From positions 33,162,810 to 33,226,809 of the forward strand of contig NC_088304.1 of NCBI RefSeq assembly GCF_032854445.1: DNA of 64,000 bases. The letters are read 5' to 3'. Of this stretch, positions 23,601-35,221 are shown piece after piece. Position 1 is the first letter of the stretch. Each line of letters begins with the position of its first letter. The position numbers were made by a program, and so were the translations under genes. The notes below the pieces were generated by a model that was not told the DNA's origin, did no database searches, and saw only the letters and a program-made list of their open reading frames with translations. The DNA comes from Liolophura sinensis (taxonomy: Eukaryota; Mollusca; Polyplacophora; Chitonida; Chitonidae).

Positions 23601-23689
23601 TAAACGTGGTAATGTTTGTCAGCAACTTGCCAAAGGTTTACCTTGAACACTATGGTTTCCTTAAACAAATAAATGCAATTGGTTTGAAA

Positions 23690-23890
23690 GTCTGATGATT
23701 GCTTCTCTTTGCATGATTACGGCCTGACGTCATCCTTCATATACTTTCTCAGTGCTTTGGTGGTTTGTGTCATACGTTGTTTTGGGAATTGGCCTTGTGA
23801 TTATTGACTTGGAACGTCCACATTGGTTGATTGGTATACGAATGTCTGTTTGGACGCATACTGCCATTGCTTACTTGATCGCTGCAAGAT
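23690..23890 (+). repeat. Dispersed repeat R3
   Basis: Contains ctttggtggtttgtgtcata, ttttgggaattggccttgtg and aatgtctgtttggacgcata in an order repeated at 52.6, 55.4 and 61.5 kb, always on the same strand. No coding potential was seen. Confidence 0.65.
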
Positions 23891-24065
23891 GGCCTAATGA
23901 TAATTTGTTTGTATTTTGCTGTGATCATTTGTAGAAGCAAGCCTTAAATATCCTTCGTCATTGTTAAGGGTCAAAGTAATGATAATGATAATCGGTATCA
24001 TTATCTGCAGAAGATGGACAGTTGTGCATTTTTGGCCGCGTAATGTTAGCACATCTTAGCTTGTT

Positions 24066-24205
24066 TACTTGATTTATTTATTTATTTGATTGGTGTTTTA
24101 CGCCGTACTCAGCAATATTTCATATATACGACGGTGGTCAAAATTATAGTGAGAGGAAACCGGGCAGAATTAGGGGAAACCCACCACTATCCGCAGATTG
24201 TTGAC
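24066..24205 (-). mobile_element. SINE-I, 5'-truncated
   Basis: On the reverse strand: tail (ttgattggtgttttacgccg), then the cgacggtggtcaaaattata segment, then body to atccgcagattgttgaca. The tRNA head is missing. Confidence 0.82.
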
Positions 24206-24924
24206 AAACGCATTTAAAATATACAGAGATGCTTTTCTGCAATGTATGTATATGCATAATTGGCGAAAACTTCCAGCTGTTGTGAATTTGCGCTTGCTTT
24301 TATTTAAATCTTTGCGATTCCATGTAGAATGTATGAAACAGGTTCACGGCTTATCTCTCTTTGTATTCAAAACGTCATGATGCCGTAGTTGCTTCCTAGA
24401 CAAGCACGTGCTACAGACTGTACAGCGCATGTCTGACTCGTCGTCCGAAGAGAAAGCCAGAACCAAAACAATTTTTTGACGTTCTAAAATCAAATGGAGA
24501 TAACATGTAGAATTCTGACCAAACCCCATATTTGTGCGCTTTACTTCGGATTATGTCTGAGCTATCAATTTGATATAATCATAACTAGAAATAAAACAGC
24601 AATTTTCCACACTCAATACCAAATGCTTACTATATCACAATTCAGTAACAAATCCAAATTCTTATCTGTTCATTTCTTTATACATACCGTATATTTCATA
24701 GACATGAGATCGTCTTGTATTATACTGCTGTATAGTTTACGGAGACTATCTCCGTTTTTTTAAATTTTTTCTTGCATTTTATTCTTTCGAATAATTCTTA
24801 AAATGTAAATAATACAATTTTCCAGGCTCTAACAGAAGATGGTTACTTCAGTTTTCAGCTAACTTTGAAATTTACAATGTAACATTGCATTTACATTTTC
24901 ACAACAATTCAGGGATGTGGTTAT

Positions 24925-25110
24925 AGTGCTTTCGACTATAGCATGCTCTTGATAAATGAGGTCGTGGGTTCGAATCCGGCTCTCACTCCTTTCGCTGCGG
25001 CTATGTCAGGAAGTTGGTCAGGTTTTTCTACGTGTAAATCTGACTGATGTCGCATTAGACAAATATTCTGGAATACGGCGTTAAAGGCAAATAAAATTAG
25101 TAACAAATAA
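24925..25110 (+). mobile_element. SINE-III: tRNA head with a different body
   Basis: The head shows a B box (gtgggttcgaatccggctct at 24963). The body (ctatgtcaggaagttggtca, then ctgactgatgtcgcattaga) is unlike SINE-I, yet the end (aatattctggaatacggcgt taaaggcaaataaa) matches the SINE-I tail. It lies just before the acceptor of gene A exon 3. Confidence 0.65.
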
Positions 25111-25141
25111 AGAAATATAACAACTGATATCTTTGTTTCAG

Positions 25142-25211
25142 GGTCGAGCTGCGCCATGACCTCTGGGGTGTGCTAGTGTGTGTTCCAGTCCTCGGTCTGT
25201 ACCTGTTATAA
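25142..25211 (+). CDS. Gene A exon 3 of 3: hydrophobic C-terminal tail
   Basis: The acceptor gatatctttgtttcag precedes it. The phase-2 join gives AG|G (Arg) and then 22 residues to a TAA: VELRHDLWGVLVCVPVLGLYLL. Together with the Asn-Gly-Ser just before the splice, this looks like a GPI-attachment signal: small residues, a spacer of about nine, then some 16 hydrophobic residues to the end. A short transmembrane anchor is the alternative. The full model is 359 residues. Gene D has an exon of the same kind, size and phase. An AATAAA follows at 25404. Confidence 0.65.
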
Positions 25212-25403
25212 CGACTTGACACTTCCTTGCATTATATTCTCTATTCGCTGTCTTTAGGAAATCCTTGTAGTGTGCCAATTATTCAGCAACATGTAACATA
25301 TTTATTTGCTTTATAGCTGTTGTGTCTCTTTTGCTTAGTAAATCTTACTGATTCATATTAAGTTATGTTATTTAATGTGTCAACGCACATTTTGTTACGA
25401 AAA

Positions 25404-25409
25404 AATAAA
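25404..25409 (+). terminator. Polyadenylation signal of gene A
   Basis: AATAAA 193 nt after the gene A stop codon, in AT-rich sequence. Placement supports the three-exon model. Confidence 0.55.
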
Positions 25410-25689
25410 TACAATCTGTAAAAGATAACTTGTGTTCGTCTACATCACACTTCATATCAGATGCTAGCATCCACAGTTCAGACGAGATATTTTTTCCAGG
25501 GAGCTTTCAATAGAAATGTCTGTTTTTAAGTTAGATTTTCAACACATGTTTTCAGTCTCCATAGAAATTTTCAAAGAAAACCTTTCTAGAGAGTTTCCCA
25601 TGGGAGAGATTTTGAACATAAACATTTCCAACTTCTAGCAAGTTGTTTAATTACAGACGATATTCTGATATTGAAAGACCACAGCAGAG

Positions 25690-25750
25690 AATAAAATCAG
25701 AGCAGTGACGATGGCGTGATAATTTGACAAATCTCCCCAGTAAACTTGTC
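25690..25750 (-). repeat. R2 fragment
   Basis: agagaataaaatcagagcag, then a gcgtgataatttgacaaat stretch, matches the far half of R2 in reverse orientation. Confidence 0.55.
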
Positions 25751-25922
25751 ATTACATACTTGCTCAGACTGTTTCAACACAGGCATTCCAGGATTTTTTT
25801 CACCAGATAAATTTCTTTGGTTAGGGTCTGGAGAATTTACAGTCCATAGTTTTCTGTTTAGCTTGTGTCATTGTACATTACATGAATTGTGTAGGGGAGG
25901 GCTTTGTCCGTGTCCCTGTGAT

Positions 25923-26420
25923 CTTGTGTCAACATTAAGCACGTTGGATTTTAGCAAATTAATTTCCCTGGCTTCTGTCAAGCCTGATTCCTCAGCAAGA
26001 ATCTGTGGGTTTGTGTCAAGATTAAGTGCATCGGGTTCTTAGCAATGATATGTGGTTTTGTGTCAAGATTAAGTACATGTACGTCAGGTTCTCAGCAAGG
26101 ATTTGTGGCTTTGTGTCAAGATTAACTATGTTGCGTTCTTAGCAAGGACCAGTGAGTTTGTGTCAAGATTAACTATGTTGCGTTCTCAGCAAGGATTTGT
26201 CGGTTTGTGTCAAGATTAACTATGTTGCGTTCTTAGCAAGGACCAGTGAGCTTGTGTCAAGATTAACTACGTCGGGTTCTCAGCAAGGATTTGTGGCTTT
26301 GTGTCAAGATTAACTACGTCGGGTTCTCAGCAAGGATTTGTGGGTTTGTGTCAAGATTAAGTGCGTTTGGGTTCTCAGCAAGGTCCTTCGTTTTGTGTCC
26401 AGATTAAGTACATCGGGCTG
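25923..26420. repeat. 47-bp minisatellite, about 10 copies
   Basis: The unit is near ttgtgtcaagattaactacg, tcgggttctcagcaaggatt, tgtgggt; neighbouring starts at 26113 and 26160 fix the 47-bp period. The first two copies are diverged and the centre is most homogeneous. It lies between the convergent 3' ends of genes A and B. Confidence 0.92.
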
Positions 26421-27532
26421 ACAGACATCACAAGATTGTATATGGTTATTCGGATCAAAGTGTAGGTCGGTGACTTGAGTCCAAACTTACAGTGACCACT
26501 GTACTGTTTCCTTCACCCAGAAGCCGAATTGTAGTCATATGATTTCCTCATCTCTGATTACGGCTGAAAACAAAAAGCGTCTAATACCGTTTAAAGTCCT
26601 GTTTCTAAATTACATTTACCATTCTAAGTGTACAACCGTTTAGTGCCTCGTCTAGTCGGTCATTATAAACACCTTACTGATATTGGTAATATTACTGATA
26701 TTCACGTGAAATAACACGACGATTTTCAATACATCAGATATTTTATGCTGTGACCTGACCCCACGTGAACGGCAAACTGATCTTATAAATATTCAGTGAG
26801 CACAATGTATGCATACTAGGATGTCCTATGTTTTGATATCGTGGTGGTTATATCTGATCCCATGGCTCAGTGGCTAGGCCACGTGTCGTGGTCAGGTCAC
26901 TTGTCGCCGAAGTTCACGCGCTGTAGGTTATCGATGGATGGTCAGTGATGACCGACTCTTATGGGACAGGTCGTCTGTGTTATTCATACGTTCACAAATG
27001 ATTGACATACTTATCGTGTTTAATTAGGACTAAGCACGTATTTGTACATTACTTTCAGATTTAATAACGGTAAGGCATGTTGGAACTTAGAATGCTGTAC
27101 TTTGTATATCAGCATTTGTTATGTATGAACACCAATGTCCCTCGACTTTGACGGGCTTGACTGAGAGTATGGAATACATAATCTAAAACCGAGCTTTACG
27201 AACACATACAGGTTTCTTACTTTCAGATGCAGTTTTGCAGGTTTAGGAGCCACAAAATGTTGCATCTGTGAGGTGGAGATAATCTTTCTATCCAGAAGTC
27301 AAGCAAGTGAAATAATCTAGTTAGAAATTTCCAGCGTTATTCTCTTCTAGACGCCCCGAAGTCAACTTTATTTAAGGTTCATTTTTAATTTTTCGTTTAA
27401 TTCACAATAATAATATGTGTTCAACGATGTTACTTGATTAAAAGTGCTAATTCATCCAAAAATTGTTACACAAAGATATTAAAATATAGCCATAGCCAGT
27501 GGAATGGTTTTAATTAGTCCCCAATCAAATTT
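26421..27532. other. Intergenic between convergent genes A and B
   Basis: A tRNA-like scrap is at 26857-26930 (catggctcagtggctaggcc). Nothing else was recognised. Confidence 0.4.
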
Positions 27533-27538
27533 TTTATT
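27533..27538 (-). terminator. Polyadenylation signal of gene B
   Basis: Reverse-strand AATAAA about 177 nt beyond the gene B stop codon. Confidence 0.5.
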
Positions 27539-27714
27539 AGCGGCGTCAAATTCTGAAACTGAATTCATGGGTATTTGGTAGAAAAACAAATCTTAATAAA
27601 AAAAATTATATAATTCAACACAACCAGGCTAAAAATATTATGCAAAAGCGGTTAATCGATATAAAGCTGAATCTAAGGTCACATTTTCCAACCAGGACAT
27701 ACCTTCATGCATTG

Positions 27715-28823
27715 TTACGCAGAGTTAAGAAAGTATCTGTTCCACAACATGCGTCTCCAGGGTGACATATTTTGAAAATTAGCTCCCATGACCCACGAGG
27801 ACGGCCTGTTGCCGGTATTGGGCGCTGCGGTGAGAGCTGGTGTCGGTTTTGGCGCCAGGTTTGTAATTTGCAGAGGAGAGGGTCCGGTAGCCTGTTTCAC
27901 CGCGTTAGTGGCGGATTGCCGGTTAATGGTAGGTGGGGTGGCTGTGAGGGGTGGTGCCGTGGCTGGCGAGGTGACTATGTACGGAGGAGCTTGCTGGAAC
28001 ACGGGGCCCTGGCTGTCCATAACAGGCTGTGTCGGGATGGGTGTGGTTGGGGTTCTCAGTGGGCTGCTGAGCGCATTTTGCATGGTGGGCCACGGGGTAG
28101 CCTGTTCCACGGGGGCTGATGTGCTCGGCGCAGGCTGCAGTAACGTCTCCATTGTTGGCGGAGGTATCGTGTTCCTTGGTACAGGTGTGGCTACTGCCAT
28201 AGGGTATTCAGGGGGGTCGGTAATGTCCGGTGGGTCGGTGGGTTCCACAAGAATCATCGGCAGCAAAGAACCCCCGGGACCTTGCCTAGGCATGACATTA
28301 CCAGAACTTGCCGGAGGTACTTCTGGTGGGTCTGTGGGATCCGGGGGCTCAGGTACTTCCGGGGCTTCCGTGATTGGAACTCCGTTCACCATATCCGGGG
28401 GGTCTTGCGGATCAACCAGTGGAACGGCTGCAACCATGTTATTCGTTGGTGCACTGCCCAGTAGAGGGCCACGATTATTGAAACTTGCTACCCTCTGTCT
28501 AATTCTTTGATTGAGCAACGGGCCTCTGACACTGATCCCTGGCATGTTGTAAGCTCTCACAGGCGGGTTCGCAGGCGGACGAACATTAGATCTATACGGG
28601 GCCGACCACTGGCTGTTTAATTGCCGCTGTTGATTGTTTCGTGAGTTTGGTTGAAGAGGACTGCCACTGTTGGTATTAGTGCTTCTTAGAGGGCCATTGA
28701 TCAACAACGGTTCTTGATTGGTAGACAACGGCCCTTGATTGATCAACAGTGGGTTTTGGTTGGTCGAAGTCGTAGGGCGACTGGCCATCCGGCGAGCATA
28801 CCAAGGAAACTGCCTCAGGAACC
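27715..28823 (-). CDS. Gene B exon 2 of 2: Pro/Thr/Gln/Asn-rich secreted protein
   Basis: The acceptor tgtttcctctttacag gives a phase-1 join, completing T|GG (Trp). Residues 39-50 (WFLRQFPWYARR) are aromatic and basic and end in a possible dibasic site. Next come imperfect repeats of PLLINQGPLSTN type (about 60-85), an Arg/Asn stretch, an acidic proline segment with repeated TDPPE/TDPPD motifs (about 175-245), then Pro/Thr/Ala-rich sequence. It ends in a compact aromatic/basic C-terminus (MSPWRRMLWNRYFLNSA) at residue 407. No cysteine-rich or enzymatic domain is seen. Composition suggests an extracellular matrix or biomineral-associated scaffold protein, which is inference. It is structurally paired with gene C. 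The stop codon is TAA. Confidence 0.82.
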
Positions 28824-28889
28824 CTGTAAAGAGGAAACAGTAGATTAGGGGATTTATGCTACAGATATTTGGTGATTTATCCCGTGGAA

Positions 28890-29092
28890 TTTGGCTTAAG
28901 CCATGGTGCTAGGGGGCGTGTAAATTGTTGCTATTCATGCATTTACATAAACAGTTAAAATAAAACCATAGACTGAGGTAAATTGGCAAGAGGGTTATTT
29001 CACCGGTTACGTGTGACCATTTGTCAGCTATCATTCTGTTGTCGCTGCTCTGGCTTTATTCTCTGTGCGGTACGTCTTTAATTATATTCTTT
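28890..29092 (+). repeat. Dispersed repeat R2, reference copy
   Basis: Reads ggcttaagccatggtgctag, a T-rich gap, aaccatagactgaggtaaat, atttcaccggttacgtgtga, ctgttgtcgctgctctggct, then gtacgtctttaattatatt. It lies in gene B's intron, antisense to the gene. Confidence 0.75.
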
Positions 29093-29617
29093 CTCCTTTT
29101 TGTGAATCTACTTCTGAATATACTGAGGGGTTCAAACTTCTGGATCAGGGATCACGAAGGAATCTTCGACTTAAGTCAACATTTCAAATCAGTTTAAAAT
29201 TTGTCATTTATTACGTAACAGGGTCAAAATATTAGGCTTGACAACGTAAAATCTGGGTAAGTTATTGTAAAATAAATAACTCCAGTTTCCAAAGGAATAT
29301 GTCTATAAATAATAAATAAAGCTGGTAACATGTAAGAGATAAGCAATCATCAGTTCTCAGTGATGCACAGAAGGCAGTTGATGTTCTAGGAATCACATTA
29401 AATTGAAATTTCAATCCCGTAGTCTGCGAACAATTTTCAAGTGGAGCATAAATGTTATTCTCTCCTTGGGGCTTTGCATTGTTTGAAAGTTGACTGTGAT
29501 GACAAAACAGCATACTGAGTATTTCTAGTATATGTATGTATAAGTATAAGTATAAGTGATGTATAATATATTGCAATTAATATCACAACGTTTTTTTTTC
29601 TGTCTTTTTGTTTTGAC

Positions 29618-30065
29618 TAATTTTGCTTAAGCCATGGTTCTAGAGGGTGTGTCAGTTGCTACTATTTATGCATTTAAGTGAACAATCAGAATAAAATTCT
29701 GACTGATGTAAAATGATAAGAGACCGTATTTTACCGGTTACACGTGACTATTTGAGACCGTATTTTACCGGTTACACGTGACTATTTGAGACCGTATTTT
29801 ACCGGTTACACGTGACTATTTGAGACCGTATTTTACCGGTTACACGTGACTATTTGAGACCGTATTTTACCGGTTACACTTGACTATTTGAGACCGTATT
29901 TTACCGGTTACATGTGACTATTTGAGACCGTATTTTACCGGTTACACGTGACTATTTGAGACCGTATTTTACCGGTTACACTTGACTATTTGCCAACTAC
30001 CACACTCTTGTCGCTGCTCTCATTTTACTCTCTCTGGTGTACGTCTTTAATTATATTTGATTACA
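29618..30065 (+). repeat. R2 copy with an internal 34-bp array
   Basis: A complete R2 runs from ctaattttgcttaagccatg to gtacgtctttaattatattt. Its accgtattttaccggttaca + cgtgactatttgag segment is expanded to eight 34-bp copies (about 29721-29990). Only single-base differences separate the copies (cacgtg, cacttg, catgtg). Confidence 0.93.
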
Positions 30066-30154
30066 ACTATTTGTAAAGATGCCGTGTTGATGCAACAAAA
30101 ACGGATGCTAACACATGGCCTAAATCGACGTGCCATGGTTGTTAACCATCACTG

Positions 30155-30425
30155 GGGAGCACGTCGTAGTCGAGTGGCTAAGACATTTGTGTTTTAATCG
30201 CTGGGACACACGAGGTGGTAAAATGCCACAAATCCGGCCTCCCCCGTTTCCACTATTCCTATAGAACCTTGGTGAGGTTGATGTAGTCGGTCATGATGTC
30301 TTATGTACATTTCATCGGAGATCGTAATCGTCGTCCCATGAAACTGACCGCAATAATATAAAGGAAATATTCTAACGTAGGGCGCTAAACACCGGTCAGA
30401 CAAATACATAATTAAATAAGCGACT
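30155..30425 (+). mobile_element. SINE-III-type element
   Basis: The head has the A-box-like tcgtagtcgagtggctaaga. A body of about 200 bp is unlike SINE-I. The end aggaaatattctaacgtagg gcgctaaacacc plus an A/T-rich tail resembles the common SINE tail. Confidence 0.6.
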
Positions 30426-30890
30426 ATTTATGGTGTTTTCCTCACATTCTAGTGGCCACGACTGTTGTAATTATACAAGAGAGGATGAACAAGTGTTTGT
30501 GTACGACACCTTCCCAGTAAGGTGGAATCTTGTTGTTGGCTTTTACGTGAACCTCAGAGACACTTGGGTTACCTCTTACCATGGACAAATTCCTGTCATG
30601 AAGAAAACGTGTCTTTAAAATTAACTACTGAGATATATTTGGGCTCTCTCCTTTCATGGATAGGCTGCGATAGAGACACAAACTTGTTACTCTGTCTTAA
30701 GTGAACTGAAGAGATACTTTGGTGCCCTCTACTCGTGCACAGGTTCCGGTGTAAATTAAAACTAGCTGACACAAATTTCAGATGGTTTGATGTAGTCAAT
30801 TGAAGGGAATATTAATATCACACAATATTAAGCACAGGAAACATCCTGAATCATCCATGCATGACTTAACAAAATGGGAAACTTTTCCGT
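30426..30890. other. Gene B intron, unassigned stretch
   Basis: Two or three imperfect copies of a roughly 90-bp segment (gagacacttgggttacctct and gagatatatttgggctctct variants) appear at 30555-30760. No exon is supported. Confidence 0.4.
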
Positions 30891-31225
30891 CTGGGTGCCT
30901 CCATGGCCGAGGGGAGTAGCACGCGCAATGACCCAGCAGCCTCTCACCTATGCGGTCGTGGTGAGCCCAAGTCCAGCTCCCGCTGGTTTCTCCTCCACCG
31001 TACGTGGGAAGGTCTGACCGCAACCTGCGGATGGTCATGGGCTTCCGCGGGCTATGCCAGGCTTCTAATAATGCTGGCCGCCGTCATGTATATAAAATAT
31101 TCTTGAGTACCGCGTTAAACACCAGTCATGAAAATAAATAAATAAACAAATAAATAAATAAATAAAGCATCACATAAAAGAATAAATAAAGCACTAAATA
31201 AATAAATAAATTAATTAATTAAACT
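30891..31225 (+). mobile_element. SINE-I, full length, with extended aaat tail
   Basis: Head from gcctccatggccgag, B-box-like gagcccaagtccag, full body, tail cttgagtaccgcgttaaaca, then an aaat-rich run to about 31225. Several B-box and body changes suggest an older copy. Confidence 0.85.
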
Positions 31226-31645
31226 TTCAGTCTGTAAGGAATTCAGGTCCAAGCTGTATAGAATATTGTTCATTTTCGTCGTGACGATAAAGATTTATCG
31301 GCAAACATGTAAAGATGTTTTTTTACACGTCACGAGTTATGGTACCGACTCTTCAAATTTGACTAACTGAACGAAAAACAAGACATCACATTATTTCATA
31401 TAATTTGTATAATTCGACAAAATGCTCAGCTGGAACGCGGCTCATCGAATAGTGCTAAGCCCATTTTTGTTCTTATTTTTCAAAGTTGAAGTTGATGAGC
31501 CAGTACCATTAATCGTAAGGTGTGAACGAAGCTTTACGTACTTTTCTGATGTATTACGACCGAACAATTATCAATCCAGCTAGAACCCGAATCACCGCTA
31601 ATCTGGAAATGATATCCCATGAAAAGCTTAAAGACTTCATCTTAC

Positions 31646-31760
31646 ATGAGCGTATTTGTTGCGTCTGTCGTTTGTGTCTTGGCGCTGTATGCGTAAGAAC
31701 CGTCCCACATAGCCACAGGCCTAAGACGCCGAGTAGTACGTAATGGCGACGCTCAACCAT
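31646..31760 (-). CDS. Gene B exon 1 of 2: signal peptide and processing site
   Basis: Encodes 38 residues. A hydrophobic core at 8-22 (VLLGVLGLWLCGTVL) indicates secretion. It is followed by A26-P27-R28-H29-K30-R31-Q32, a furin-type site whose cleavage would expose an N-terminal Gln. The exon ends ctcat|gtaaga in phase 1 and joins in frame to 28823 across a 2.8-kb intron. The site sits at exactly the same residue numbers in gene C, strong evidence that the two are paralogues. Confidence 0.82.
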
Positions 31761-33250
31761 CTTCTAAGCTAAACTGTGCCTTCATTCTCTTATGTATTCT
31801 ACTTTAGCCTAACACATGGCTGGCCTCCCCATTCTATGGCCATACCTCGAGTAAAACACATCTGCAGTCGCCGATCCCCACCGTCAATCTACCCCAGCCG
31901 TGATATATCCCATGTCGAGATGATGTCACTAGAACTCATTTGCATAGCCAGTTAATAAGGCGTTAGCATGTCTTACACTCCATGTGAGATGGTAGGGGTT
32001 GCGCCATTAAGATATCGATTTAGGAATGATTACTGACAGAGTCAGGCCGTCTTTTATTAATCATAAAAAAGATATCTCCATTAGGACATGAACACTCATC
32101 CTCAAGGGTGAATGGTTTCTGCCAGTTGTAACGTCGTGCGGACAAATGACTGCACCCAGTCTGAAATTACACACGCGTGACTGATCCCTCCTGAATTGAT
32201 CCGTCATTGATTAGGCTTCGTGAAATATTCATGGTCACGATAATCTTAAACAGCCAACAACTACTTCTGAGGTCGTCACTTTTTCCGCAACATATAAGTA
32301 AAATTAAAGTAATGTAATTAAAGTTCTTTTTTCATTCGGAAATATAGTCATATATGTATACCTATATATTGGCCTAAGTACTAGTTGAAGACGAAATAAC
32401 ATGAAACAGCCATACAACAATGTTCTAAAATGAGGTCAGGCGACTATATAAAGCTATCCTGTAAACTTCTTGTTACCCAATTTATAACCATAAATCATTA
32501 ACCACTCATACATATGTAGTTGCTAATTTGATAACAATTATAACCTGTTGAAACAAGAGACATTTACTCATCCATTATGATAACAATCAAGAGGCTAAAT
32601 ATCTCATTCCCCAATCTCAAATTAAATCATCCCTTAGGAGATCTCAATGGGTGAGCTGCCTTGAACGATTCCTGTTCACTATGTGTTGAATTAATACGGT
32701 CAGCGGTTCGAAACCAGTGATCGTTTGCCACGTGTTCGGCTTTGTGGCGCACCGGCCTCTTCTCACCTCTAATCGTAAAATTAGGGACGTTAGCAAAAAA
32801 ATCCACGATCGTGATGAAACTAAAAATAAAGCATCAATAAGTTGGCTATATTGCTAATGCTTAGGCCCAGTCCGGTAGTACTCATTACCCTGCCATGATA
32901 CGTCGTGCAATTAGTCCAGATATCAGAGAGCACTTATACCTGTTTTTTTTTTTCTGAAAATGAACTCAACATCTGACACTTGTCAAAGGTGAAAGGTAAG
33001 GTGGAGGCCAAGTGTTATATCAACCACACCTTGATATGTACAGATAAGGCTAATTTTGAACGTTGTAGCTATGTACATAACCTGCCTACCGTTAAAACCA
33101 CATGTTTACGAGTATGAAAGCTCAAATATGGAGTTGTTTTCCTTAATTCGGGTATAAGTTTGCTTGAACGAATATGCATTTTGGTCACATCCCAAAAGTG
33201 TCTCCTTGTGGTAGGCCGATCCCAGTACAGGTATATGTATAGTGCTACCT
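31761..33250. other. Intergenic upstream of gene B
   Basis: No gene was recognised. A B-box-like scrap (agcggttcgaaaccagtg) is at 32704. The promoter of gene B should lie at the left edge, but no strong core motif was seen. Confidence 0.4.
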
Positions 33251-33251
33251 G

Positions 33252-33518
33252 TATCATGCGCTCAACTGGTTAGCGCGCTAGCGCAGCGTAATGACCGAGG
33301 AGCCTCTCACCAATGCTGTGAGTTCAAGTCCAGCTTAAGCTGGTTTCTTCCCCGGTCGTAAGTGGGAAGGTCTTCCAGCAACCTGCGGATGGTCGTGGGT
33401 TTCTCCCGGGCTCTGCTCGGTTTCAACCCACCATAATGCTGGCCGCCGTCGTATAAGTGAAATATTCTTGAGTACGGCGTGAAACACCAATCAAATAAAT
33501 AAATAAATAATATCATGC
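33252..33518 (+). mobile_element. SINE-I, full length with target-site duplication
   Basis: The direct repeat tatcatgc occurs at 33252-33259 and 33511-33518. A good internal promoter (tggttagcgcgc region and agttcaagtccag), an intact body and a clean aaat tail make it one of the best-preserved copies here. Confidence 0.92.
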
Positions 33519-35221
33519 TGACAATACCAGGCATGAAGTTCCTCGGTGTCACCATATTCTGACACCAGACCGACAACGGCCCATTGTCACAAAGCTTAAT
33601 TCGTAAGTCAGTTTTTGCTTGTAGATGTTTTTGCCTTATACGCTGTTAGAAAATATGAACAACGTCATTTGCGAAATAAGTTACACGATATAGTGCATGT
33701 GTAACAACGGCCTATATAACAGTGGTATTTATACCGAGGTCGATGTGACGATTGGTCAATGACACCTGACTAATGGGGTCAAAAGTTCGTTTGTCAGGTA
33801 CATGGAGAACAGCGTTAAACATAATCAGTCAGTCAACCAATCAATCCCGCTGTTGAGTGTCTTACCGCGGCATAAAGTAGCAAATTAAGTTCGCTGCCGT
33901 CTCAGTCATAAGGTATGGGAGCTCAAACCGAGCAGGGCCTTCCGCCCACAGGGTGGATGCTCTAAAACCTCGACCGATGGGGTAAGGTTAGATATACACG
34001 TAAACCCCTACTCGACTTTATACCATCAGAATTTAACAAACTAGACCTTGGTTCGAATACGTCTCTTGTCTTTATGTTCAACCGTCTCGTGTTTTCACTT
34101 CGTTCCCGCCACGATATCGTTAAAATATTGACGATTCACTCATTCATTCATTTTTGTCTTTATGTGCTACTACTGCATCTAGCAAATGTGTGAGGCAGGC
34201 CTACCTTGCTGAAGTCATATCAACGTACCATTACTGAGTACAGCGAAGACAAATTTTAAAAATAAATGAAGCTGTCATACTACTTGAATGGAAATAATTT
34301 AGTTTATGATGACCAATTTATGAACCATTGATTTCCCAACAAATTACAGTACTTTATTTAGGTTCTTGATAATTTAGCTATTACCATCGAGTTAATTTAA
34401 ACGACGGTGAATGGATCATGGTTATTTAGAAATCTGCATTAAGTATTTCCTTTTGTTTTATCAAAAATAAACCAGTATTTATATAATTTAAACGGACATC
34501 TTTTATCGCCTTCCATAATAACTTTAACATAGAGGTCTCAACACATGCGTACAGTTCCTAACATTGTGATAGTGGATAGTAGGAACACAGGGGTGCCTAT
34601 ATTAATCTAGAAGTATTGCCAAATATCGTGACTTCATGTACTAGACCATATGCTGCACAGGTATATCAAAGGTCCTACAGAATGCTGATCTGCTGTTGTA
34701 GAGCACTGTCTTATATCGGGGACCTTTGATACCAAGTTTTGCATGTTCGTTTGATGCCTTCAGCGTGTCGTACCTAAATCTGTCGTATTCCGTGACTTGT
34801 TGTCATGAAACTTTTTTCAGAAAAGGAAACTATATATATCCAGTGTATTGTTTTTTGATTGGCAACATATCACATACGAGTACAAATTTGGGTAACATAT
34901 CACACAGGAGTACAAATTTGGAAACGAGGTAATAATACAAAAATATCTGAAACTATTACGGGCTGCGGAAGTTTTTAACATAACGAATTGCTAAGCTGGG
35001 CCCGGAAAAAATGGCTGCGGTGTAGGATGCAATGGTGTTTGCTATATTGAGCAAACGAATGTATTAATCATGCGATCCAACACATACAGTAACTATGAAC
35101 ATAGTTTTTGCGTATGGTATTAGTAAAGGTTTGCATTTTAAACTATTACTTTTTTACGAAACTATGTTGATAGCTCTACCTGTTCAAGCCACGCATCAGC
35201 TTTGATTCTGAATGCGTGTAA
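33519..35221. other. Intergenic, scraps of repeats
   Basis: 33780-33845 has a SINE-like end (gagaacagcgttaaacataa). 33892-33970 may be another SINE head. 34105-34150 is R5 inverted. 34862-34921 is a 30-bp direct duplication (cacaggagtacaaatttgg). No gene is supported. Confidence 0.45.

Noticed and set aside
24950-25000. Genuine tRNA gene
   Set aside because: A/B-box-like sequence is present but no cloverleaf or acceptor stem closes; it continues into a SINE body and tail.
27690-27714. Donor-like aag|gtatgt just after the gene B stop, suggesting a third exon
   Set aside because: It lies beyond the in-frame stop, so it could only affect the 3' UTR; no hydrophobic-tail exon in the right phase was found downstream.
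27772-28510. 240- and 115-codon plus-strand frames rich in Gly/Val
   Set aside because: Antisense shadows of the Pro/Thr-rich gene B exon 2.
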